From: Lepus europaeus
Taxonomy: Eukaryota > Chordata > Mammalia > Lagomorpha > Leporidae
NCBI RefSeq assembly: GCF_033115175.1
Contig: NC_084837.1
Coordinates: 64,565,266 to 64,629,265 of the forward strand
DNA length: 64,000 bases
Direction of reading: 5' to 3'
The translations under genes were made by a program, and so were the position numbers. Positions 21,769-29,420 of this stretch are shown piece by piece. The notes beneath the pieces were generated by a model. That model made no database searches. It saw nothing but the letters and a program-made list of their open reading frames with translations, and was not told the origin of the DNA. How positions within the stretch are numbered: the stretch's first letter is position 1; each line of letters opens with the position of its first letter.

Positions 21769-22358
21769 TTCAAGGACAGCAGACCGAAGGGGGCAAAGAA
21801 TGGAGCCAGTCACGAGAGGCCGAGGGGGATCCCCCTGCCTTTCCGCACCGGGGTCCAGGATCCCCTGCCTCAGCCGGGGCCGAGGAAGGTCAGCGGCCTG
21901 CCCTTAAGGGAAGGCTTTGCAACCACGTTCCCTTCTGGGACTAGCAGAGGAGTCGGAGCGCCTCCGCGGGAACGTGCAGCCCGCAGCCAGAAGCCCTGCC
22001 CGCCCCGCCAGCCCGCGCGGCTCCGGCAGAGGGGCCCGCCGGCCGCCTCAGCGCCGCCGCCTACGGGCGCACAGCCCCGGCCGCGTCTCACAGCCCCGCA
22101 GCCTCGCTCGGGGCAGACCACCAGGACCCTCGGGTTCCCACACGCTCCACGCGGGCCGGCGCCGCGGTACTCACATCCGCAGACGACCCCTCTTACTCCA
22201 TCAGGCCGCCGCCGGCCCGGCGAGGGAGCTCCCTGACGCCCCGGACGCCCCCCTCAGTTTTGGGTCCGGCGGCCCGCTCCGGACCCGCTCCCCGCCGGGC
22301 ACCGCCGCCGCCACAGCGCAGGCGCACAGCGCAGCCGTCGCGCTTTTTTTTTTTCTCC
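21769..22358 (-). promoter_or_regulatory. ZNF106: CpG-island promoter, probably of ZNF106, copy 2
   Basis: Duplicate of the island at 13440, with the NRF1-like GCGCAGGCGC at 22316-22325. This copy is nearest to SNAP23 and to the unduplicated right flank, so it keeps the original upstream context. In copy 1 the region upstream of the promoter is instead the start of copy 2. Confidence 0.6.
22175..22339 (-). other. ZNF106: inferred untranslated first exon, probably ZNF106, copy 2
   Basis: Same minus-strand donor as copy 1 (exon end 22175, GTGAGT from 22174 downward). Either copy could splice to the same downstream exon outside the window. Confidence 0.5.
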
Positions 22359-22452
22359 CCCCCCCCCTTACACTCCGCCTCTCAATAACCTAGCTTTATT
22401 TGAACACAAGGGAGTGAACAACGGACACGGGGCAAGAGGCTTAGAAAGCACG

Positions 22453-23031
22453 AATGCTATAACTAGTACTTCAGCAGTATTTTTTTCACTTTGTGTTGCT
22501 ATATGGGGGCAAACTGTTGAAATCGTTACCTAATATATACTGAACTGATCTTCTGTATATAAAGAGAATTGAAAATGAATCATGATGTGATTGGAAGGGG
22601 AGAGGGAGCGGGAAAGGGGAGGGTTGTGGGTGGGAGGGAAGTTTTGGGAGGGGGGAAGCCATTGTAACCCATAAGCTGTACTTTGGAAATTTATATTCAT
22701 TAAATAAAAGTTTAATTAAAAAAAAAAAGAAAAAGAAAAAGAAGTTTTGGGAGGGGGAAGCCATTGTAACCCATAAGCTGTACTTTGGAAATTTATATTC
22801 ATTAAATAAAAGTTTAATAAAAAAAAAAAAAGAAAAAGAAGTTTTGGGAGGGGGAAGCCATTGTAACCCATAAGCTGTACTTTGGAAATTTATATTCATT
22901 AAATAAAAGTTTAATAAAAAAAAAAAGAAAAAGAAAAAGAAGTTTTGGGAGGGGGAAGCCATTGTAACCCATAAGCTGTACTTTGGAAATTTATATTCAT
23001 TAAATAAAAGTTTAATTAAAAAAAAAAAAAA
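22453..23031 (+). mobile_element. rabbit-type L1 3' end with fourfold terminal repeat
   Basis: 5'-truncated L1 3'UTR starting AATGCTATAACTAGTAC, flanked by AGAAAGCACG at 22443-22452 and 23032-23041. The last about 100 bases (GAAGTTTTGGGAGG to TTTAATTAAAA, with an AATAAA signal and an A-rich tail) occur four times in tandem. It is the right partner of the exchange that made the 8.33-kb duplication. The 237-aa minus-strand ORF at 22486-23199 is translation of this array. Confidence 0.9.
22638..23031 (+). repeat. tandem array of four L1 3'-terminal units
   Basis: Units at 22638-22740 (103 bp), 22741-22837 (97), 22838-22938 (101) and 22939-23031 (93). Each holds the G-rich run, GCCATTGTAACCCATAAGC, TTAAATAAAAG and an A tail broken by GAAAAAGAAAAA. 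Units differ mainly in the A-tail length, in one G and in TTTAATT against TTTAATAA. Confidence 0.92.
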
Positions 23032-23041
23032 AGAAAGCACG

Positions 23042-23244
23042 GAGGCCAAAGGCAGGCAGGGCAGCTTGCTGAGGAGTGAGGCTGCTGACCCAGGCCCTGT
23101 GCTTAGCCTCCCCGGTGCCTTTTTCATTCTTTTTGCACCTTCCGGGCCTGCTCCTAGCTCCTCCGCGCTTGCTGAGTCCCCCGCTTCAGACGAAGACAAC
23201 TGTCGCGGTTAGATGTCCAAAGCACTCCTTATAAAACGTATTGA
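23042..23244. other. unassigned moderately GC-rich stretch
   Basis: Unique DNA upstream of the CpG island with scattered CpGs. No gene or repeat recognised. Confidence 0.4.
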
Positions 23245-23465
23245 AGTGTAACGGAAAGTACAAAAGCTTTAGCACAGAGGGGTCCAAGTTCGACTCTTGG
23301 CCTAGCTACAAATAATGGGACTTTCGGTAAATGACAAGCTTTCTTGAAAGCCCAGTTTCTTTAGGTAACATTAGGATACTAAAGCCATCTTAAGGGCTTG
23401 CTAGGATTAAATGAGACAACATAAGTCAAAGGCCTATCGCAGAGCAAGCATTCTATCCACCAGTC
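23245..23465 (+). mobile_element. MIR
   Basis: GGTCCAAGTTCGACTCTTGG (B-box-like) followed by CCCAGTTTCTTTAGG and GGATTAAATGAGACAAC in MIR order. I considered a tRNA because of the B box, but no cloverleaf follows. Confidence 0.7.
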
Positions 23466-23517
23466 TTTATTTTCGTATTCATACAGAAGTGTCTATATTT
23501 ATTATTAAACTTAGCCC

Positions 23518-23805
23518 TGGGGAAGGCGAAGGGGCCTAATGGTTACCATCCCTCCTGAGATACCTGCATCCCATGTCAGAGTATCTGGTTTCAAGTCCTC
23601 ACTCCTCTCCAATCCAATTTCCTGCTAATGTGCACCCTGAGAGGCTCAAATACTTGAGTCGCTGCCACCCATGTGGGAGACACAGAAGAAGCTCCCAGCT
23701 CCTAGCTTCCTCGTGGTCCAGCCCTGGCTGCTGTGGGCTTTGGGGGAGTGAACCAGTGGATGCAAGATGTCTGTCTCTCTCACTATTTTTCAAATAAATT
23801 AAAAA
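23518..23805 (+). mobile_element. C-repeat SINE, old copy
   Basis: Decayed head (AAGGCGAAGGGGCCTAATGG), GCATCCCATGTCAGAG, GAGTGAACCAGTGGATGC and a CAAATAAATT tail into which the next SINE inserted. Confidence 0.8.
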
Positions 23806-24121
23806 TTTTTTTGACAGGCAGAGTTAGCGAGCGAGAGATAGACAGAGAGAAAGGTCTTCCTTCCATTGGTTCACTCCCCAAATGGCCGCTACGGCCGGAA
23901 CTACGCCGATCCGAAGCCAGGAGCCAGGCGCTTTCTCCTGGTCTCCCATGTGGGTGCAGGGCCCACGCACTTGGGCCATCCCCCACTGACTTCCCGGGCC
24001 ACAGCAGAGAGCTGGACTGGAAGAGGAGCAACCAGGACAGAATCCGGCGCCCTGACCAGGACTAGAACCTGGGGTGCGGGCGCCGCAGGCAGAGGATTAG
24101 CCTATTGAGCCACAGCGCCGC
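23806..24121 (-). mobile_element. C-repeat SINE inserted in the tail of another SINE
   Basis: TTTTTTGACAGGCAGAGTTAGC to GAGCCACAGCGCCGCC. AATAAATTAAAAA occurs on both sides (about 23792 and 24123). Confidence 0.88.
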
Positions 24122-24197
24122 CAATAAATTAAAAACTTTATAAATGATGCACTGAGTCCATACTCATTTCCTCAGAACTCCATTTTATTTATTTTTA

Positions 24198-24550
24198 TAA
24201 AAGACTTAATTATTTTAGTCAGAGCTAGAGAGAGAGAGGGAGGGAGGGAGGGAGGGAGGGAGGGAGGGAGGGAGGGAAACAGGGAGAGAGGTATCTTCCA
24301 TCCACTGGTTCACTCCCCAGATGGTTCCAACAGCCAGGACTGGGCCAGACAGAAGCCAGGAGCCAGAAGCTTCATCTGAGTCTCCCACGTAGGTGGAAGG
24401 GCCAGGTACTTGGGCCATCTTCTGCTGTTTTCCCAGGCCATAGCAGAGAGCTGGATTGGAAGTGAAGCAGCCAGGACTTGAACCAGTGCCACTATAGGAT
24501 GCCAGCCTTGCAGGCAGTGGCTTAACCCACTACCGCATGACAGCAGCCTC
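24198..24550 (-). mobile_element. C-repeat SINE with GGGA microsatellite
   Basis: Minus-orientation SINE whose GA-rich part (24236-24279) has become a run of about ten GGGA units. Head remnant ACCGCATGACAGCAGCC at the right. Confidence 0.85.
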
Positions 24551-24586
24551 CAAAACTCCATTTTAGCAATTAAGACTAGCCAGGGA

Positions 24587-24858
24587 GCTGGCGCTGTGGT
24601 GTAGCGGGTAAAACTCCTCCTGCAGTACCAGCATCCAAATATGGGTGCCAGTTCGAGTTCTGGCTGCTCCACTTCCAGTCCAGCTCTCTGCTATGGCCTG
24701 GGAAGGCAGTAGAAGAAGGCTCAAGTCCTTGAGGCCCTGCACCGGCCTGGGAGACCTGGAAGAAGTTCTGGCTCTGGCTTCAGATTGGCAGCCAGGACCT
24801 TTATGGGATGCTGGCACTGCAGGTGACAGCTTTACCTGCTACGCCACAGCACCAGCCC
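24587..24858. mobile_element. C-repeat SINE composite, plus body joined to an inverted head
   Basis: Plus-strand SINE (GAGCTGGCGCTGTGGTGTAGC) to about 24786, then without an A tail directly into a minus-strand head (GGGATGCTGGCACTGCAGG to CAGCACCAGCCCCT). Confidence 0.8.
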
Positions 24859-24860
24859 CT

Positions 24861-24986
24861 ACTTTCTATCTTTATTTTAAAGGCAGAGTTACCGGGGGTG
24901 GGGGGTGGCGGCGGCACTGAACCTGATCAGACTGACGCTGGCATTGCCTGCAGCGGCTCAACCAGCGGAGCCACAATGCCAGCCCT
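24861..24986 (-). mobile_element. C-repeat SINE with internal deletion
   Basis: Begins like a minus copy (TTTATTTTAAAGGCAGAGTTACC), then jumps to the head (GACGCTGGCATTGCC to CACAATGCCAGCCCT), losing most of the body. Confidence 0.7.
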
Positions 24987-25012
24987 GCATGAAGGTTGAT
25001 AATGATGTAAAG

Positions 25013-25054
25013 TGTTGGCACCGGTGCTGTGGTGCAGTGGGTTAAAGCCCTGGC
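25013..25054 (+). mobile_element. C-repeat SINE head fragment
   Basis: Only GGCACCGGTGCTGTGGTGCAG and GGGTTAAAGCCCTGGCCT remain before the next SINE starts. Confidence 0.75.
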
Positions 25055-25055
25055 C

Positions 25056-25268
25056 TCAGGCCGGCGCCGTGGCTTAACAGGCTAATCTTCCGCCTTGCGG
25101 TGCCGGCACACCGGGTTCTAGTCCCGGTTGGGGCGCCGGATTCTATCCCGGTTGCCCCTCTTCCAGGCCAGCTCCCTGCTATGGCCCAGGAGTGCAGTGG
25201 AGGATGGCCCAAGTGCTTGGGCCCTGCACCCCATGGGAGACCAGGAGAAGCACCTGGCTCCTGGCTTC
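25056..25268 (+). mobile_element. C-repeat SINE, young G-type, 3'-truncated
   Basis: GGCCGGCGCCGTGGCTTAACAGG to CACCTGGCTCCTGGCTTC. It stops abruptly without a CT run or A tail. Confidence 0.88.
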
Positions 25269-25634
25269 TCTTAGCTTCCCTAGTTAGCCCTGTCTACTAC
25301 CTCAGTGTTACTCCTCTATATATTATTGAAATTGTAATAACATCTCTGTTTAACCAGACCATCAGTGCTTCAAATCAAAGGAAGCAGTTACCTTCATTTG
25401 TGTGTAAACCCAGATTTGCTTCTAGAGGTTTGCGTCTCTTCTAATTCTGTATTTGTGACATCACAAGTCCTTGAAACACCCAAGGTCTGTTGTATGCTTC
25501 TCATTCTATGCTCCTTCAAAGGCACACAATGGAAGAACTGCGATAAGGATAAGCTCAGGGCCAAAAAGTCCAAGGAAAAGCCTGCAGAAGACCAAGGTCA
25601 GATATTGGAGAGCACCAAGGTAACCTAGATGAAA
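25269..25634. other. unassigned non-coding stretch
   Basis: No gene or repeat recognised. The 114-aa ORF starting at 25100 is SINE translation running into this DNA. Confidence 0.4.
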
Positions 25635-25860
25635 GTTTCTCAATTTCTGGAATATTGACATTTTGGAGAAGGGTCCAAATGTTGTCAGGGTCTGTCTGAG
25701 CATTCTAAGATGTTCAGCAACATCGCTGGACATTGGAAGCCTGTAGACACTACAGTACCCTGTAGCCCCCTCCCTGTCATTACAGTTATCCAAACATCTT
25801 CAGACATTGCCAGGTGTCCACTAGCAGACAAAATTGCCCTTAGTTGAGAACTGGGATATT
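25635..25860 (-). mobile_element. MER20-like hAT-Charlie element
   Basis: GTTTCTCAATTTCTGGAATATT, GATGTTCAGCAACATCGCTGG, CAGACATTGCCAGGTGTCC and AGTTGAGAACTGG are in the reverse order of the MER20 consensus as I recall it. Confidence 0.65.
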
Positions 25861-25903
25861 GTGTCAATGACCATGTCAATCCTAAGTGAATTTAGTCATC
25901 CTT

Positions 25904-26253
25904 TTTTTTTTTTTTTTTTTGACAGGCAGAGTTAGACAGTGAGAGAGAGAGAGAGAGACAGAGAGAAAGGTCTTCCTTCCATTGGTTCATTCCCCAAATG
26001 GCCGCTATGGCCTGTGCATTGCGGCTGGCGTGCTGCGCTGATCTGAAGCCAGGAGCCAGGTGCTTCCTCCTGGTCTCCCATGCGGGTGCAGGGCCCAAGG
26101 ACCTGGGCCATCCTCCACTGCCTTCCCGGGCCACAGCAGAGAGCTGCCTGGAAGAGGAGCAACCAGGACAGAACTGGAGCCCCGACCAGGACTAGAACCC
26201 GGTGTGCCGGCACCGCAGGCAGAGGATTAGCCTAGTGAGCCGCGGCGCCAGCC
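25904..26253 (-). mobile_element. C-repeat SINE, young
   Basis: T run, GACAGGCAGAGTTAGACAG to GAGCCGCGGCGCCAGCC. TCATCC is repeated on each side. Confidence 0.9.
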
Positions 26254-26643
26254 TAATCATCCATTTTCTCCACCTCTGCTCTTAAAAGTGATTATGGCTT
26301 GAGAAAACTACATGAAGACAGAAACTGGTGAGTTCGTGTTTATCAATCTTAAGCAGGCCCTCATCGTTGCTCCCTAGCCCCACTACTTTTCTCTGGTCAC
26401 TTGCTCTACCACTTTCCACAACAGCATTCCAGAACTTCAGCTTTCCTTCTAACTGCAAACACCACCTCCTTCTCTACTGACAGATGACCTTGTCTCCTAC
26501 TTCGCAGAGGTAACAAGTCATCAAATGAGAACTTCTTTAACTTCCTGTTACTAAACATACAAATTTACAAATACTTCCTCTTATCATGATTAAAGAGGTA
26601 ACTCCTTTCTCTCCTCTTCAAGACAAATTCTTCCACCATGACT

Positions 26644-26925
26644 TAAAAAAAAAAATTATTTATTTATTTATTTGATAGGCAGCATGACAAAGAAGGGGAG
26701 AGCCAAAGAAAGAGAGCTTTTATCTGCTGGTTCTCTCCCCAAATGGCTGCAATGGCCTGGGCTGGGGCCAGGCTGAAGCCAGGCATCTGAGGAGCAGGGG
26801 CCCAAGTACTTGGGCCATCTTTCACTGCTTTCCCAGGCACATTAGCAGAGAGCTGGATCAGAAGCTGAGCAGCTAGGACCCAGGATGTCAGCATCACAGC
26901 TGCTGGGCTACACTGCTGGGCCCTG
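26644..26925 (-). mobile_element. C-repeat SINE, minus orientation
   Basis: AAAAATTATTTATTTATTTATT to CTACACTGCTGGGCCCTG, with a partly deleted body. Confidence 0.82.
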
Positions 26926-26971
26926 CACCACTGTTTGAATCGCCTCTACTCTTATCCTCTCAAGAACCTTG

Positions 26972-27332
26972 GGGCCGGCGCTGTGGCGCAGTGGGTTAAA
27001 GCCCCGGCCTGCATCACAGGCATCCCATATGGGTCCCAGTTTGAGTCCTGGCTGCTCCACTTCTGATCCAGCTTTCTGCTGTGGCCTGGGAAAGCAGTAG
27101 AAGATGGCCTGAGTCTTTGGGCCCCTGCACCCACACAGGAGACACAGAAGAAGCTTCTGGCTCCTGGCTTCAAATCAGCTCAGCTCTGGCCATTCTAGGC
27201 ATTTGGGGAGTGAACCAGAAGATAGAAGACCTCTACCTCTCTCTGTAACTATGTCTTTCAAATACTTTCCTTCTCTCCCTTTCTCTTTGTAACTCTGCCT
27301 TTCAAATACATAAATAAATCTAAAATTTTTTC
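26972..27332 (+). mobile_element. C-repeat SINE with duplicated 3' end
   Basis: Intact head GGGGCCGGCGCTGTGGCGCAG. The 3' CT-rich part and TTTCAAATAC occur twice (about 27240-27262 and 27285-27310). Confidence 0.88.
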
Positions 27333-27406
27333 AAAGTAAAATACAGAAATGAAAAGCCTTGACCCCACATCATCCTCTCTTTCCTCCATGTCAAAGCCAA
27401 ATTTTC

Positions 27407-27753
27407 TTTCTTTCTTTCTTTTTTTTTTTTTTTTCTGACAGGGAGAGTAGATAGTGAGAGAGAGAGACAGAGAGAAAGGTCTTCCTTTTTGCTGCTGGTT
27501 CACCCTCCAATGGCCACTGTAGCCGGTGCACCGCACTGATCCGAAGCCAGGAGCCAGGTGCTTCTCCTGGTCTCCCATGCGGGTGCAGGGCCCAAGCACT
27601 TGGGCCATCCTCCACTGCACTCCTGGGCCATAGCAGGGAGCTGGCCTGGAAGAGGGGCAACCGGGATAGAATCCGGCGCCCCGACTGGGACTAGAACCCG
27701 GTGTGCCGGCGCCGCAAGGCGGAGGATTAGCCTGTTAAGCCACGGCGCCGGCC
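27407..27753 (-). mobile_element. C-repeat SINE with target-site duplication
   Basis: Flanked by TCAAAGCCAAATTTT at 27391-27405 and 27754-27768. The T run carries a TTTC microsatellite. Confidence 0.93.
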
Positions 27754-27866
27754 TCAAAGCCAAATTTTCAAAAAATATTCTACACCTTGTCCCCATTTCT
27801 GTATCACTTCCATCTCCAAATTATTACAATCAGTATTTTGTTTTGTTTTGTTTTTACATTTATCTA

Positions 27867-28130
27867 TGGGGCTGGCATTGTGGTGCAGCAGATAAAGCTA
27901 CCATCTGCAATGTTGGCATCTCTTATGGGCATCAGTTTGTGTCCAGCTACTATTCTCTGCTAATGGCCTGGGAAAAGCACTGGAAGATGGCCCAAATATT
28001 TGGGTCTCTGCCACCCATGTGGGAGACCTGGATGAAGCTCCTGGCTCCTGGCTCCTGGCTTTGGCCTGGTCCAGTCCTAGCCATTGTGGCCATTTGGGGA
28101 GTGAACCAGCATATGGAAGATCTTTCTCTC
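27867..28130 (+). mobile_element. C-repeat SINE, plus half of an inverted pair
   Basis: GGGGCTGGCATTGTGGTGCAG to GGAAGATCTTTCTCTC. It joins a minus copy with no A tail between them. Confidence 0.85.
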
Positions 28131-28385
28131 AAATATTTGAAAGAGGTACAGGGAGACAGAGGGCACTTCTATCTGCTGGTTCATCCGCAAATGGCTGCAA
28201 CAGCTGCCTGGAACTACAACCAGGTCTCCCACATGGGTGACAGGCGCCTGAGGACTTGAACCATCTTTGCTGCCTTCCCAGGCACATTAGCAGGAAGCTA
28301 GATTGGAAGTGGAACAGCCAGGACTCAAACCAGCATTCATATGGGATGCCAGTAGGAAGTGACTTGTGCCACAATGCCAGCCCTG
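28131..28385 (-). mobile_element. C-repeat SINE, minus half of an inverted pair
   Basis: ATATTTGAAAGAGGTACAGGG to GTGCCACAATGCCAGCCCTG. With the preceding SINE it could fold into a long hairpin in RNA. Confidence 0.85.
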
Positions 28386-28589
28386 CAATCTAGTCTTCAG
28401 TCCCTTCATTTAACCAAACAGCTTTCACCAAGATCACTCCTGACCCCTGTGTTACTAAATTAAAAAGTCACCTCTAAGTCATCTTCCTTGACCCCTTTGG
28501 AACAGACTACTTTTTATTGAACACTAAAAAATAAATGAAAGAAACGCTAGTATCTTGTTTTATTCTTAGAGGTGCATGTAATGGGCCCT

Positions 28590-29030
28590 CAAAACATGGT
28601 TTAAAATAATCATCTGCTTGCTTAAAAACCTTCCAAAGCGTTCAGTGGCCATGGTGTGCAGTCTAGGCTCACAACTCCAAAATTGCAAGACTTCCCAGGA
28701 TCTGGCTGTGCTGGTCTTTTAAACAAAGCTTATTTGTTGCCCCTACACTCAGGGATGTACGATGAACTCTAAGCCTCTCAAAAGAATAAACTACAAGAAA
28801 TTTCCAGAAAACGCCTTGTTGTTCTTGGCATATGCTGTTTCCACAGCCTGGAAAACTTTACTTCCCTTTTCCCCAGACTTCCGGAGAACTCTTACTTTAT
28901 CCTTCTTGTCGCAAAAGTCACTTCCTCCAGGAACCCTTCCAGATACTGCTAAGAAAAGCTGCTCATTGTGAGCCCCAGGCGCCTCGGATTTCCTCTGTGC
29001 CCTGCACTGCTTTCTGGCCCATCTATCTCC
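28590..29030 (+). mobile_element. L2 LINE 3' fragment next to the SNAP23 CpG island
   Basis: Order as in L2: ACCTTCCAAAGCGTTCAGTGG, GGATCTGGCTGTGCTGG, ATGCTGTTTCCACAGCCTGG, CTTCCTCCAGGAACCCTTCC, CTGTGCCCTGCACTGC. Confidence 0.6.
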
Positions 29031-29084
29031 CAGAGTGCACAGATGAAAAAGTCCCTTCCCATCAGCCGCTTCCTCCTCAGCGCG

Positions 29085-29420
29085 GATCCCGCGCGGTGCC
29101 TGGCACACGGTGAAAGTGTGTTGCGGGACCACTTCCCACCTGCGGGCGGGACTGGAACCCGTCCGGTTAACGGGTGAGTTCCCAGGCTCCCGGCCTGCGT
29201 GGCAGGGAGATTTAAACCCCCGCACCGTGATTGGCTCCAGCCGCAGGGGTGTGTCCGCCGCCTCGGCGCCCGGGAAGTGCGCAGGCGCGCGACTCGGGCG
29301 CGCGCAGGCGCGAGGAGGGCGCAGCTCCAAGTCCGGTCTCGGGGTGTCCGGGCTGCCGCGGCCAGGGAGCGGTGGTCGGGAGCTCCCGGGTGAGTCTCCA
29401 AGGGCTGGGGGGAACGGACG
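29085..29420 (+). promoter_or_regulatory. SNAP23: SNAP23 CpG-island promoter
   Basis: GC- and CpG-rich island ending at the first-exon donor. It holds an inverted CCAAT box (ATTGG, 29230-29234) and two NRF1-type palindromes GCGCAGGCGC at 29279-29288 and 29302-29311. I see no TATA box, as usual for a housekeeping promoter. Overlapping ORFs of 90-187 aa on both strands are composition artefacts. Confidence 0.8.
29312..29389 (+). other. SNAP23: SNAP23 exon 1, untranslated
   Basis: The 3' end is fixed by a consensus donor, CTCCCGG followed by GTGAGT at 29390. The 5' limit (placed after the second NRF1-like site) is a guess. The exon splices to 46273. The island and donor sit about 17 kb upstream of the start codon, matching the known SNAP23 gene layout. 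Confidence 0.65.

Larger units (their letters stand above)
14215..22542. repeat. 8.33-kb tandem duplication, copy 2
   Basis: Repeats 5886-14214 at an offset of 8329, then 8328 after the C run at 22357-22367. Contains a second CpG island and first exon. Right edge: the L1 at 22453-23031 departs from copy 1 at base 22582 (A against T). Confidence 0.93.
26256..28560 (+). mobile_element. L2-like LINE fragments, interrupted by SINEs
   Basis: Between the SINEs lie pieces that resemble the internal part of an L2/CR1-clade LINE: ACAGATGACCTTGTCTCCTAC (about 26480), CTTGACCCCACATCATCCTC (27358), and CACCAAGATCACTCCTGACC (28427) with CATCTTCCTTGACCCCTTTGG. No open frame remains. Assignment is by recalled consensus only. 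Confidence 0.45.

Noticed and set aside
22486..23199. 237-aa minus-strand ORF with internal repeats
   Set aside because: It translates the tandem L1 3' ends and their A tails on the reverse strand (phenylalanine runs). No coding signature.
23270..23320. possible tRNA gene (GGTCCAAGTTCGACTC)
   Set aside because: Only a B-box-like segment is present. The flanks match a MIR, a tRNA-derived SINE, and no acceptor stem forms.
27558..28259. 233-aa ORF
   Set aside because: Runs through three SINEs. The peptide motifs are the usual SINE translations seen in many ORFs of the window.
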